Part shown: positions 24,795 to 34,090 of the stretch, one piece after another
How positions within the stretch are numbered: position 1 is the stretch's first letter
How the letters are laid out: every line of letters begins with the position of its first letter
Assembly (NCBI GenBank): GCA_015055945.1
Contig: SVHH01000004.1
Span: 1-64,000, forward strand
DNA: 64,000 nt
Direction of reading: 5' to 3'
Source: Clostridiales bacterium
GTDB lineage: Bacteria > Bacillota > Clostridia > Christensenellales > Borkfalkiaceae
Program-made: the position numbers and the translations under genes
The notes under the pieces: model-generated
Database searches by the model: none
What the model was told of the DNA's origin: nothing
Seen by the model: the letters and a program-made list of their open reading frames with translations, nothing else

Positions 24795-26789
24795 ATGCAA
24801 AGAATAGGAGTATTCGTATGTTGGTGCGGAAGTAACATCGCCGGAACGGTTGACGTTCAAAAGGTTTCCGAAGCGCTCGCAAAAGAACCGGGTGTCGTTC
24901 ATTCCGTTAACTATCAGTATATGTGCTCACAAGCAGGGCAAGAAATGATTAAAAACGCCATTAAGGAACATAAACTTACTGGTATCGTAGTTTGTTCATG
25001 CTCACCCAGAATGCACGAAGCAACTTTTAGAAAGACCGCTCAAGCCGCTGGTATCAACCCCTACATGGTTGAAATCGCTAACATCCGTGAACAATGTTCT
25101 TGGATTCATAAAGATATGGCTGAAGGTACTGAAAAGGCTATCGTTCTTGGTAGAACTGCTATCGCTAAAGTTCAACTCAACGCTCCCTTAAAACCGGGTG
25201 AAAGCCCCGTTACTAAGCGTGCACTCGTTATCGGCGGCGGTATCGCAGGTATTCAAACCGCTCTCGACATTGCTGACGCTGGCTTTGAAGTTGACATCGT
25301 TGAAACCAAACCCACTATCGGTGGTAAAATGGCTCAACTCGATAAAACCTTCCCGACGCTCGACTGTGCGGCTTGTATCTTAACACCTAAAATGGTTGAC
25401 GTTGCTCAACACGAAAAGATTAAGATTTATTCTTATAGTGAAGTTGAAAGCGTTAAAGGTTTCGTAGGTAACTTTGAAGTTACCATTAAGAAAAAGGCTC
25501 GTTTCGTAAAAGAAGACGTTTGTACGGGTTGCGGACTTTGCACTGAAAAGTGCCCGCAAAAGAAAGTTCCCAACGAATTTAACTTGGGTATGGACAACCG
25601 CCGTGCAATCTATATTCCTTTTGCGCAAGCAGTGCCTAAGGTTGCAACCATCGACGCTAATTACTGCACGATGCTTAAAACCGGCAAGTGCGGCGTATGT
25701 TCTAAGGTATGTACCGCAAAGGCTATCGACTACACTCAAAAGGATGAATTCATTACTGAAAAATACGGCGCAATCGTTGCTGCAACTGGTTTTAACCCCA
25801 TCAGTATGGATAAGTTCGATGAATTTGCTTACAGTCAATCTAAAGACGTAATCACTTCACTTGAATTTGAACGCTTAATGAACGCTGCTGGTCCTACCGC
25901 TGGTAAACTCGTTCGTCCGTCAGACGGCGTACATCCCCACAAGATAGTATTCGTTCAATGCGTAGGTTCACGTTGTTCATCTTGCGCTGAAAAGGGTAAA
26001 GAATATTGCTCCAAGATTTGCTGTATGTATACCGCAAAACACGCAATGCTTACCCGTGATAAATATCCCGATACCGACGTAACCGTTTTCTATATCGACG
26101 TTCGTACTCCCGGTAAGCAATTCGACGAATTCTACCGCCGTGCAGTTGAAGATTACGGTGTACATTATATAAAAGGTATGGTTGGTAAGGTTTCACCTGA
26201 AGGTAACAAACTTATCGTTCAAGGTTCTGACCTTATCGCTAACAAACAACTCAAGATTGAAGCAGACTTAGTAGTTTTGGCTGCTGCAATTGAACCCGAT
26301 AAGTCGGCAAGACCTTTGGCTACTATGCTTACCGCTAGTATGGACACTAACGACTTCTTTACTGAAGCGCACCCCAAACTTCGTCCTGTAGAAAGCCCCA
26401 CGGCTGGTATCTTCTTATCAGGCGCTTGCCAAGGTCCGAAAGATATCCCCGAAACAGTTTCTCAAGCGGGCGCTGCTGCGGCTAAGGTTATCGGTCTTTT
26501 AGCAAAAGATAAACTCGTAGGTAATCCGTGCGTTGCTCATTCTGATGAAATGATGTGTAACGGTTGCTCAAGTTGTGAAAAGGTTTGCCCCTACGGTGCA
26601 ATCACTTATGAAAATAAAGAATTCCGCGGTCCTAATAGAACCACTCTTATTAGAAGAGTTGCTCAAGTTAACGAGGCTGTGTGCCAAGGTTGCGGTTGCT
26701 GTACGGTTGCTTGTCCGTCAGGCGCAATGGATTTGAAGGGATTTGCAAGCAAACAAATTATGGCGGAGGTTGACGCAATATGCAAGTAA
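24795..26789 (+). CDS. hdrA: HdrA-like flavoprotein, candidate electron-bifurcating subunit
   Basis: Encodes 664 residues. N-terminal domain with CWCGSN, then FAD-binding GGGIAGIQTALD (about 148-159), GGKMAQLDKTFPTLDC, an inserted ferredoxin motif CTGCGLCTEKCP, and two C-terminal [4Fe-4S] motifs, CNGCSSCEKVCP and CQGCGCCTVACP. HdrA houses the FAD that splits electron pairs between ferredoxin and the Hdr branch in methanogens and in HdrABC-Flx systems. Its 3-prime end overlaps the FlxD/MvhD-like gene by 10 bases, as expected for a tight complex. Bifurcation itself is inferred. Confidence 0.85.
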   Translation: MQRIGVFVCWCGSNIAGTVDVQKVSEALAKEPGVVHSVNYQYMCSQAGQEMIKNAIKEHKLTGIVVCSCSPRMHEATFRKTAQAAGINPYMVEIANIREQCSWIHKDMAEGTEKAIVLGRTAIAKVQLNAPLKPGESPVTKRALVIGGGIAGIQTALDIADAGFEVDIVETKPTIGGKMAQLDKTFPTLDCAACILTPKMVDVAQHEKIKIYSYSEVESVKGFVGNFEVTIKKKARFVKEDVCTGCGLCTEKCPQKKVPNEFNLGMDNRRAIYIPFAQAVPKVATIDANYCTMLKTGKCGVCSKVCTAKAIDYTQKDEFITEKYGAIVAATGFNPISMDKFDEFAYSQSKDVITSLEFERLMNAAGPTAGKLVRPSDGVHPHKIVFVQCVGSRCSSCAEKGKEYCSKICCMYTAKHAMLTRDKYPDTDVTVFYIDVRTPGKQFDEFYRRAVEDYGVHYIKGMVGKVSPEGNKLIVQGSDLIANKQLKIEADLVVLAAAIEPDKSARPLATMLTASMDTNDFFTEAHPKLRPVESPTAGIFLSGACQGPKDIPETVSQAGAAAAKVIGLLAKDKLVGNPCVAHSDEMMCNGCSSCEKVCPYGAITYENKEFRGPNRTTLIRRVAQVNEAVCQGCGCCTVACPSGAMDLKGFASKQIMAEVDAICK

Positions 26790-27214
26790 AAGAATATAAA
26801 CCTAAAATCGTAGCGTTTTGCTGTAACTGGTGTTCTTATGCAGGCGCTGACCTTGCTGGTAGCAACAGACTTTCTTACCCTGCAGAAGTTAAGGTAATTA
26901 GAGTTCCTTGCTCATGCCGTGTAAACCCCATGTTTATTCTTCGCGCGTTCCAACGCGGTGCTGACGGCGTAATTTTATGCGGTTGCCACCCCGGGGACTG
27001 CCACTATACATCAGGTAACTATTACACCAGAAGAAGAATGGCGCTCCTTTTCTCAATGCTCGACTATCTCGGAATTGAAAAAGAACGTACCCGCGTTGAA
27101 TGGGTTTCTGCTGCTGAAGGTGCAAAATTCGCCGCTACTATGAACGATTTCGTAGCAACGGTTACTGCTCTTGGTGAAAACAAGAGATTGGAGGATTTGA
27201 GATGCAAAAAATAA
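26780..27214 (+). CDS. flxD: MvhD/FlxD-like iron-sulfur subunit
   Basis: Encodes 144 residues of the MvhD family: CCNWCSYAGAD, RVPCSCRVNP and LCGCHPGDCHYTSGNYY, with cysteines for a [2Fe-2S] cluster. This subunit hands electrons from a donor module (hydrogenase, formate or NADH dehydrogenase) to HdrA. It overlaps hdrA at its start and the next gene at its end. Confidence 0.85.
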   Translation: MQVKEYKPKIVAFCCNWCSYAGADLAGSNRLSYPAEVKVIRVPCSCRVNPMFILRAFQRGADGVILCGCHPGDCHYTSGNYYTRRRMALLFSMLDYLGIEKERTRVEWVSAAEGAKFAATMNDFVATVTALGENKRLEDLRCKK

Positions 27215-28185
27215 CTCGTGAAATGCTTATTGAAAAAGCCGCTGCTCTCATTGCCGAAGGTAAAGTAAACCGTGTTCTCGGTTGGAAAAACGGTGAATTT
27301 TCTTACGACGTAACTCCCGCGCTTTTTGAAAGTGTGGAAGAAATGCAAAAAGATTTCGTTTTCGGTGATTTTTGCGGCGCAAACTTCTCTAAATATCTCG
27401 TTAAAGAAGCAAAGAAAGACGGCGCGGTTCTCGTTTTCTTGAAACCGTGTGATACTTATTCGTTCAACCAACTTCTCACAGAACACCGTTTCGACCGTGA
27501 AAAAGTTTACGCGGTTGGTATTCCTTGCGAAGGTATGATTGACGTAAACAAAATTAAACTCAGCATCGGCGACGGACTTTTATCTATCGCAAGTGAAGGG
27601 GATACCGTTAAGGTTGAAACCCTTTACGACGGTGTTAAAGAATTAAATAGAAATGAAGTTTTATCTGAACGCTGCTTAAACTGCAAGAGCAAAAAGCACG
27701 TTGCTTATGATGAACTTATCGGTGAAGATGGCGAAGTGATCGATAGCAATCGTTTTGACGAAGTTGAAAAACTTGAAAAGATGAGCGCTGATGAAAGATT
27801 TGCTTTCTGGCAAAACGAACTCTCTAAATGTATCCGTTGTAACGCTTGCCGTGACGTATGTCCTGCTTGTACTTGTGAAAAGTGCGTGTTTGACAATCCC
27901 AACTCAGGCGTTGAAAATAAGGCGGCTGCAAACAGTTTTGAAGAAAGAATGTTCCACATCATCCGTGCATTCCACGTAGCAGGTCGTTGTACCGACTGTG
28001 GTGAATGTTCACGCGTATGTCCGCAACACATTCCGCTCCATCTCTTAAATAGAAAATTCATCAAAGATATCAATTCTTTCTACGGCGATTATCAAGCAGG
28101 TGAAGAAGTGGGCTCACGCGCACCGCTCGTTAATTACACAAAAGAAGATATTGAACCTTGTGATGCTGTAAAGGGGGATGAATAA
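27202..28185 (+). CDS. Flx-type 4Fe-4S subunit with FrhB/FdhB-like N-terminus
   Basis: Encodes 327 residues. The N-terminal half has LKPCDTYSFNQLL and VGIPCEGMIDV, recalling FrhB/FdhB-like proteins. The C-terminal half has CIRCNACRDVCPAC and CTDCGECSRVCPQ ferredoxin motifs plus a CLNC pair. It corresponds to one of the FlxB/FlxC electron-carrying subunits of Flx complexes; I cannot tell which. Overlaps the preceding gene by 13 bases. Confidence 0.7.
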   Translation: MQKITREMLIEKAAALIAEGKVNRVLGWKNGEFSYDVTPALFESVEEMQKDFVFGDFCGANFSKYLVKEAKKDGAVLVFLKPCDTYSFNQLLTEHRFDREKVYAVGIPCEGMIDVNKIKLSIGDGLLSIASEGDTVKVETLYDGVKELNRNEVLSERCLNCKSKKHVAYDELIGEDGEVIDSNRFDEVEKLEKMSADERFAFWQNELSKCIRCNACRDVCPACTCEKCVFDNPNSGVENKAAANSFEERMFHIIRAFHVAGRCTDCGECSRVCPQHIPLHLLNRKFIKDINSFYGDYQAGEEVGSRAPLVNYTKEDIEPCDAVKGDE

Positions 28186-28187
28186 TT

Positions 28188-29210
28188 ATGAAAAAAGTTT
28201 TATTAGCAAATTCATCTGCACTCTTTAATGCTATTAAAGAAAATGCAACCCTTTATATCCCCGTTGACCTTGAAAAAGGTAGGGTAGCATATAAAAAATA
28301 CGCTGACGGTATGGTTATGAGCGACGCTCTTAAAACCGACCGCTCTGCAAAAGACTTCTTCTTCCCCCAAACTGAAAACCTTATGGAATTCAAGGTTGAC
28401 GGAAAGAATATTGAAGTTATCGATACTCGTTCAGAAAATGAAGACTTCGTAGTATTCGGCGTTCGCGCTTGCGACGTTAGAAGTTTAGAAGTTTTAGACA
28501 AGGTTTTCCTTGCTGAACCGGTTGATACTTATTATAAGAATAGACGTGAACACGGCGTTATCGTTTCAATGGCTTGCTCTCGTCCTACTGAAACTTGCTT
28601 CTGCGGCACTTTCGGTATTGACGCTGCTAACCCCCAAGGCGATATCGAGTGTTATAAAACGGCTGATGCTTTCTATCTCGATGCTAAAACCGAAAAGGGT
28701 AAGGCTCTCTTAGAAAAGATCGCTCCCGTTTTAGAAGATGCTGACGATACGGCTGTAAATGAACAAAAGGCTGAAATCAAGAAGATTTTAGATAAACTTC
28801 CCCTTAAAGATTTATCTGCTGAAAAATTCGGCAAAGATAAAACGGATGAATTCTTCAATTCACCCGAATGGAAGAACCTTTCCGAGTCTTGCTTAGGCTG
28901 TGGTACTTGTACCTTCGTTTGCCCGACTTGTCAATGTTACGATATTAAAGATTTCAAAACAAATACTGGCGTTCAGCGTTATCGTTGTTGGGACTCTTGC
29001 ATGTACTCAGACTTTACCAAGATGAGTGCTGGTCAACCGAGACTTACTCAGTTAGAGCGTTTCCGTCAAAGATTTATGCATAAACTCGTATACTTCCCGA
29101 CCAACAACGACGGCATGTTTAGTTGCGTTGGTTGTGGCAGATGCGTTTCTAAGTGTCCGATTTCAATGAATATCGTAAAGGTAATGAAAACTTTGGGAGG
29201 TAAAGAATAA
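28188..29210 (+). CDS. Flx-type 4Fe-4S subunit, anaerobic sulfite reductase A-like
   Basis: Encodes 340 residues. The central part VVFGVRACDVRSLEVLD and the C-terminal motifs CLGCGTCTFVCPTC and CVGCGRCVSKCP match the AsrA-like 4Fe-4S dicluster family found as FlxB/FlxC. It should pass electrons between the FAD/NAD module (next gene) and the Hdr core. Overlaps the next gene by one base at 29210. Confidence 0.75.
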   Translation: MKKVLLANSSALFNAIKENATLYIPVDLEKGRVAYKKYADGMVMSDALKTDRSAKDFFFPQTENLMEFKVDGKNIEVIDTRSENEDFVVFGVRACDVRSLEVLDKVFLAEPVDTYYKNRREHGVIVSMACSRPTETCFCGTFGIDAANPQGDIECYKTADAFYLDAKTEKGKALLEKIAPVLEDADDTAVNEQKAEIKKILDKLPLKDLSAEKFGKDKTDEFFNSPEWKNLSESCLGCGTCTFVCPTCQCYDIKDFKTNTGVQRYRCWDSCMYSDFTKMSAGQPRLTQLERFRQRFMHKLVYFPTNNDGMFSCVGCGRCVSKCPISMNIVKVMKTLGGKE

Positions 29211-30061
29211 TGACAGACTTAAGAGAAGCGTTAATTCCTACCGTGTGCGAAATCACCGACGTTAGAAGTGATACGCCCGACGTTAAAACCTTCCGTGTTT
29301 TGACCTTGGACGGCAAAAAGCCCTTTATCCATAAACCCGGTCAATGCGCAATGCTTTCTATGCCCGGCGTTGGCGAAGCGTTATTCTCTATAACTTCTTC
29401 ACCCACAAACACCGAATACGTAGAATTTTCTATTAAGAAATGCGGTTGTGTTACCGAATGGATTCACGGTGCTGAAGTAGGTCAACAAATTACCGTTCGT
29501 GGACCTTACGGCAACGGTTTCCCCGTAGAAACCGAATTTAAGGGCAAAGATATGCTCTTTATCGCTGGTGGTATTGGTCTTGCCCCCGTTCGTTCAGTTA
29601 TCAATTACGTTCGTGATAACAGAGCAAATTACGGCAAAGTTGACATCGTTTACGGTTCAAGAAGTAAAGAAGATTTAGTTCACTATCAAGAAATCATTAA
29701 CGAGTGGATGACTGATCCTTCAATCAACGTACACTTAACCATCGACCGCGAACAAGAAAACTGGGACGGACACGTAGGTTTCGTACCTAACTTCGTTAAA
29801 GAAGTTGCTGAAAAGTTCGATGAAGAAAAGAAGGCAAAAACCACCGCGGTGTTGTGTGGTCCGCCTATCATGATTAAGTTTACCTTACAAGGATTGAGTG
29901 AAATCGGCTTTAGCAAAGAACAAATTTACACTACTTTGGAATTAAGAATGAAATGCGCTATCGGTAAATGCGGTCGTTGCAACGTAGGTTCAAAATACGT
30001 TTGTAAAGACGGTCCTGTATTTAGAATGGACCAACTCGACGCCCTTCCCGATGAGTATTAA
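29210..30061 (+). CDS. flxA: FlxA-like FAD/NAD(P)H oxidoreductase
   Basis: Encodes 283 residues of the ferredoxin-NADP reductase superfamily. FAD-binding barrel with PGQCAMLSMPG and the SITSSP segment, NAD(P) site FIAGGIGLAPVRS, CGPP motif, and a C-terminal [2Fe-2S] loop MKCAIGKCGRCNVG...CKDGP. It is the same family as AsrB, HydG-gamma and FlxA. It is the predicted NADH entry point of the complex. Confidence 0.85.
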   Translation: MTDLREALIPTVCEITDVRSDTPDVKTFRVLTLDGKKPFIHKPGQCAMLSMPGVGEALFSITSSPTNTEYVEFSIKKCGCVTEWIHGAEVGQQITVRGPYGNGFPVETEFKGKDMLFIAGGIGLAPVRSVINYVRDNRANYGKVDIVYGSRSKEDLVHYQEIINEWMTDPSINVHLTIDREQENWDGHVGFVPNFVKEVAEKFDEEKKAKTTAVLCGPPIMIKFTLQGLSEIGFSKEQIYTTLELRMKCAIGKCGRCNVGSKYVCKDGPVFRMDQLDALPDEY

Positions 30062-30076
30062 TAAGGAGATAAACAA

Positions 30077-30751
30077 ATGGAAAAATTAGTTAACGTTTAC
30101 TTTTTTGGTAAAAAGTACGAAGTTCCCGAAAGTTTAACCATAATGAAAGCTATGGAATACGCAGGGTATCAACTCGTTCGTGGTTGCGGTTGCCGTAACG
30201 GTTTCTGTGGCGCATGTTCAACCATTTACCGTATTAAAGGCGATAGAGAATTGCACGCGTGCCTTGCTTGTCAACAAAAGGTTGAAAACGATATGTACGT
30301 TGCAACTCTTCCGTTCTTCCCGCTCGTAAAACAAGTTTACGATATTGAAAAGATTAAACCCACTGAACAAATCATGATGCAACTCTATCCTGAAATTTAT
30401 GCTTGCATCGGTTGTAACGCTTGTACTAAGGCTTGTACTCAAGGTCTTAACGTTATGCAATATATCGCTTACGCACAACGCGGTCAATACGCTGAATGTG
30501 CGGAAGAATCTTTCGACTGCGTAATGTGCGGCGTATGTTCTTCAAGATGCCCCGCAGGTATTTCACATCCGCAAGTTGCTGAACTTTCAAGAAGACTTTA
30601 CGGTAAGTACATGGCTCCTGAAACTGGGCATCTTCTCGACAGAGTTAAAGAAATTGAAGATGGCAAGTACGTAAGCCTTATCGAAGATTTAATGCAAAAG
30701 CCTATCGAAGAACTCAAAGAACTCTATAACAATAGAGAAATCGAAAAGTAA
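30077..30751 (+). CDS. frdB: Fumarate reductase/succinate dehydrogenase iron-sulfur subunit
   Basis: Encodes 224 residues. The N-terminal [2Fe-2S] domain has CGCRNGFCGAC (37-47) and CLAC (62-65); two [4Fe-4S] motifs, CIGCNACTKAC and CVMCGVCSSRCPAG, follow. Classic FrdB carries 2Fe-2S, 4Fe-4S and 3Fe-4S clusters; here the last motif looks like a full 4Fe-4S set. In methanogen TfrB an FrdB part is fused to an HdrB-like CCG part; here the CCG protein is separate, at the operon start. No frdC or frdD anchor is present. Confidence 0.75.
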   Translation: MEKLVNVYFFGKKYEVPESLTIMKAMEYAGYQLVRGCGCRNGFCGACSTIYRIKGDRELHACLACQQKVENDMYVATLPFFPLVKQVYDIEKIKPTEQIMMQLYPEIYACIGCNACTKACTQGLNVMQYIAYAQRGQYAECAEESFDCVMCGVCSSRCPAGISHPQVAELSRRLYGKYMAPETGHLLDRVKEIEDGKYVSLIEDLMQKPIEELKELYNNREIEK

Positions 30752-30763
30752 GGGGGAAAGAAA

Positions 30764-32374
30764 ATGTATAATTACACTCAAGAACAACTTGATTCAATGA
30801 AAAAGGTTGAGGCGACCAGAGAGCAAAGACTTAAAAACTTGTTCGCTAGAATGAGCGCCGAAGAAAAACAAACCGTATTAAAAGAAAATCACCCCGACTA
30901 TATCGATTCTGCTTATGAAGAATTAAAAGTTGGTCCTAACAAGGGCGGCAAAGTTCTTCACGAACTCGCTGACCTTCTCCAAGGTAAGTCAAGAGTTTTA
31001 GATATGGACATCGACTTATCTAAGCCCGATTACGACGTTGACGTTTTGGTTATCGGTGGCGGTGGCGCAGGTTCTTCTGCTGCTATTGAAGCCGACAACG
31101 CTGGCGCAAAGGTAATGATGGTTACCAAACTTCGTATCGGTGATGCTAATACTATGATGGCTGAAGGCGGTATTCAAGCGGCTGATAAACCTAACGATAG
31201 CCCCGCTATTCACTATCTTGATGCTTTCGGTGGCGGACACTTCGCTGCTAAGCACGAACTTTTATACAAACTCGTAAACGACGCACCCGATTGCATTAAA
31301 TGGCTTAACGATCTCGGCGTTATGTTCGATAAAGAAGCAGACGGTACAATGATTACCACCCACGGCGGCGGTACTTCAAGAAAGCGTATGCACGCTTGTA
31401 AGGACTACTCTGGTGCTGAAATTATGAGAACGCTCCGTGATGAAGTTTTGAATAGGGGCATCCCCGTTGTAGACTTCACCGCTGCAATCGAAATTATTAA
31501 AGATACTGAAGGCAAGGCTGCTGGTGCAGTTTTGATGAACATGGAAACCAAGGACATCTACGTTGCTAAGGCTAAAACGGTTATTATTGCAACTGGTGGT
31601 GCTGGTAGACTTCACTATCAAGGCTTCCCGACATCTAACCACTACGGTGCAACTGCCGACGGTTTGGTTTTAGGTTATAGAGCAGGTGCAAAACTTCTCT
31701 ATGCTGATACCCTTCAATATCACCCCACTGGTGTTGCTGAACCTACTCAAATCTTCGGTGCATTAGTTACTGAAAAGGTTAGATCACTCGGTGCTCAACT
31801 CGTTAATAAAGACGGTGAAGCATTCGTTTATTCACTTGAAACTCGTGACGTAACCGCATCTTCTATCATTAGAGAATGCAAAAAGCGCGACAACGGTATT
31901 AAAACTACCGATGGTGAAGGCGTATGGCTCGACACCCCGATGATTGATATGATCGGTGGTGAAGGCACTATTGAAAAACGTATTCCCGCAATGCTTAGAA
32001 TGTTCGGTAAATACGGCATTGATATTAGAAAAGATCCTATCTTAGTATATCCCACGCTCCACTATCAAAACGGTGGTTTAGACATTTCTGCCGACGGTAT
32101 GACCACAACCGTTCCTAACTTGTTCGTAGCAGGCGAAGCAGTTGGGGGAATCCACGGTAGAAACAGACTTATGGGTAACTCACTCTTAGACATCATCGTA
32201 TTCGGTAGAAACGCTGGTAAGAGTGTTGGTAAGATTTATAAGGATATAGAAGTTAAAGAACTCACACTTGGCCACGTTAAAGCGTTTGATAAAGAACTTA
32301 AAGACGCAGGCATCAACGCTACTAAACTTTCTCCGCAACTTCTTCCTAACTACACTAAACAACCCAACATCTAA
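30764..32374 (+). CDS. frdA: Fumarate reductase flavoprotein subunit
   Basis: Encodes 536 residues of the SdhA/FrdA family. FAD site VLVIGGGGAGSSAAIEA (about 94-110), MMAEGGIQAA, the THGGGTSRKRMHA loop, LQYHPTG with the active-site histidine, and GEAVGGIHGRNRLMGNSLL near the C-terminus. It should reduce fumarate to succinate, or the reverse. A roughly 90-residue N-terminal extension precedes the FAD domain and has no membrane segment, so the enzyme is cytoplasmic. Last gene of the operon. Confidence 0.85.
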   Translation: MYNYTQEQLDSMKKVEATREQRLKNLFARMSAEEKQTVLKENHPDYIDSAYEELKVGPNKGGKVLHELADLLQGKSRVLDMDIDLSKPDYDVDVLVIGGGGAGSSAAIEADNAGAKVMMVTKLRIGDANTMMAEGGIQAADKPNDSPAIHYLDAFGGGHFAAKHELLYKLVNDAPDCIKWLNDLGVMFDKEADGTMITTHGGGTSRKRMHACKDYSGAEIMRTLRDEVLNRGIPVVDFTAAIEIIKDTEGKAAGAVLMNMETKDIYVAKAKTVIIATGGAGRLHYQGFPTSNHYGATADGLVLGYRAGAKLLYADTLQYHPTGVAEPTQIFGALVTEKVRSLGAQLVNKDGEAFVYSLETRDVTASSIIRECKKRDNGIKTTDGEGVWLDTPMIDMIGGEGTIEKRIPAMLRMFGKYGIDIRKDPILVYPTLHYQNGGLDISADGMTTTVPNLFVAGEAVGGIHGRNRLMGNSLLDIIVFGRNAGKSVGKIYKDIEVKELTLGHVKAFDKELKDAGINATKLSPQLLPNYTKQPNI

Positions 32375-32450
32375 TTTTTAAGCGCGAATAAACTTCGTTA
32401 TGCGTCGTTTACTGAAAAGCGTTGTTTAAGTGTTAAATAAAAAAATTCAC

Positions 32451-32478
32451 GCCCGACGGCTTTATAAAGCGGTCGGGC
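32451..32478. terminator. Near-perfect 28-base inverted repeat after frdA
   Basis: GCCCGAC-G-GCTTTATAAAGC-G-GTCGGGC folds into a long hairpin with one G-G mismatch. No T-run follows on the plus strand, so it is an imperfect terminator, an mRNA 3-prime stabiliser or a protein site. The AT-rich stretch 32485-32515 (TATAAT at 32501) may hold the promoter of the next gene. Confidence 0.5.
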
Positions 32479-32559
32479 TGTGGTATGTATATATATTATA
32501 TATAATGTATATACAATAAGGGAAAATGATTGAACAAATTTTTTAGGAGTTAATTAAAA

Positions 32560-33933
32560 ATGGAAAAACAAGCAAAAAAGAAAAGCTTTAAATGGCTTTG
32601 GATTACTTTAGCACTTATTGCCGTTGCTGCAATCGGTGTATGGTGTGGCGTAAACGCTAAAATTGCACCTGATAAAAACGGTTTGCCCACTCTTAACGTT
32701 TTCGGTTTACCCGCTCTTTTAACAGGTATTTTCATTGTAACTGCTTTAGGCTATCTCTTAGGTAGAATTACAATTAAAGGCGTTAACTTGGGTACTGCTG
32801 GCGTATTCTTGGTAGCAATTTTATTCGGTTATCTTTGCACTTTAATTCCGCAAGACATTCCTGTATTAAACGCACTTCGTTTGGAAGCAGGAAAGGGTAA
32901 TACCGTATATTATAAGAGCGTTATCCAAAACGTAGGTTTAGTTATGTTCGTTGGTTCAGTTGGTTTTATCGCTGGTCCTAAATTCTTCCGTGACCTTGCT
33001 AAAAACTTCAAAACCTATATCGTAATGGGTATTACTATTATCGTAATCGGTGCGGCGCTTGCAGTATTATTTACGGTTGTTTCACCTGAAAAGTTCGGTT
33101 CAGATTTCTGGGCTGGCGTATTGTCAGGCTCACTCACAACTACCCCTGGTTATTCTGCTGCTCAAGAAGCAATGGTTGCTAAGTTTGGTCAAGGCGCTGA
33201 TACATTAGTTACGATTGGGCACGCAATCGCTTATCCCTTTGGTGTTATCGGTGTTGTATTATTCGTTCAACTTCTTCCCAAATTCACCAAGGCTGATATG
33301 GCTTATGAAAGAAGTTTATTAAAGCCCGAAGTTATGGAAGCAACTGAAAAGAAAGCAGAAAAGAAACTCTTTACTTGTGATGATTTCGGTTTCACTCCCT
33401 TAGCACTCGCTATCGTTTCAGGTCTTATCCTTGGTGGTATTAAAATTCCGTTATTCAACGGCATTAACTTCTCACTTGGTACTACTGGTGGCGTACTCAT
33501 TATGTGCTTGGTATTTGGACACTTCGGAAGATTTGGTAAACTTTCATTAGAAGTTCCCACCGCAACTGTTAAAACATTAAAAGAATTAGGTTTGATGCTC
33601 TTCCTTATCGGTGCAGGCGTAGACGGTGGTGTTAGCCTTGTTTCTGCAGTTGGTGGTGATTTAGGTATACTTGCTTGGGGCTTTGCTGGTGGTGTTGCTA
33701 TGACCATTATTCCTATGATCGTTGGCTTCTTCCTTGGTAAGTACGTTCTAAAACTTCCGCTCCTTTCAAACCTTGGTTCAATCACTGGCGGTATGACTTC
33801 AACCCCCGCACTCGGCACGCTTATTTCAACTGCTGAAACGGATGACGTTGCAGGCGCTTACGCTTCAACCTATCCTATTGCACTTGTTTTAATCGTTATC
33901 GCTTGTAACTTACTCATCAACTTGATGATGTAA
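32560..33933 (+). CDS. AspT/YidE-family (AAE) anion exchanger
   Basis: Encodes 457 residues with about ten to eleven helices. The duplicated domain signature is visible twice: GSLTTTPGYSAAQEA (about 189-203) and GSITGGMTSTPALG (about 406-419). This is the aspartate:alanine exchanger superfamily; the central TrkA-C pair of AspT is replaced by a short charged loop. Next to a fumarate reductase it plausibly exchanges aspartate, fumarate or malate for succinate (inference). Own terminator. Confidence 0.75.
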   Translation: MEKQAKKKSFKWLWITLALIAVAAIGVWCGVNAKIAPDKNGLPTLNVFGLPALLTGIFIVTALGYLLGRITIKGVNLGTAGVFLVAILFGYLCTLIPQDIPVLNALRLEAGKGNTVYYKSVIQNVGLVMFVGSVGFIAGPKFFRDLAKNFKTYIVMGITIIVIGAALAVLFTVVSPEKFGSDFWAGVLSGSLTTTPGYSAAQEAMVAKFGQGADTLVTIGHAIAYPFGVIGVVLFVQLLPKFTKADMAYERSLLKPEVMEATEKKAEKKLFTCDDFGFTPLALAIVSGLILGGIKIPLFNGINFSLGTTGGVLIMCLVFGHFGRFGKLSLEVPTATVKTLKELGLMLFLIGAGVDGGVSLVSAVGGDLGILAWGFAGGVAMTIIPMIVGFFLGKYVLKLPLLSNLGSITGGMTSTPALGTLISTAETDDVAGAYASTYPIALVLIVIACNLLINLMM

Positions 33934-33954
33934 TTAAACTTAATATATAGTTTA

Positions 33955-33986
33955 ACCCCGCGGCTATTACCGCGGGGTGTTTTTTA
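33955..33986 (+). terminator. Intrinsic terminator
   Basis: ACCCCGCGG (33955-33963)/CCGCGGGGT (33970-33978), then GTTTTTT. Confidence 0.9.
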
Positions 33987-34027
33987 TTAAACGATATGTA
34001 GTATTTTACATAACTATTTATAAATGA

Positions 34028-34056
34028 TTGACAATAACGCATAAGTAAAGTATAAT
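34028..34056 (+). promoter_or_regulatory. Promoter of lipoprotein phosphoesterase gene
   Basis: TTGACA 34028-34033, 17-bp spacer, TATAAT 34051-34056: consensus. Confidence 0.85.
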
Positions 34057-34090
34057 AAATAGTAATAAAACTATATTAAGGAGTTTAGTT

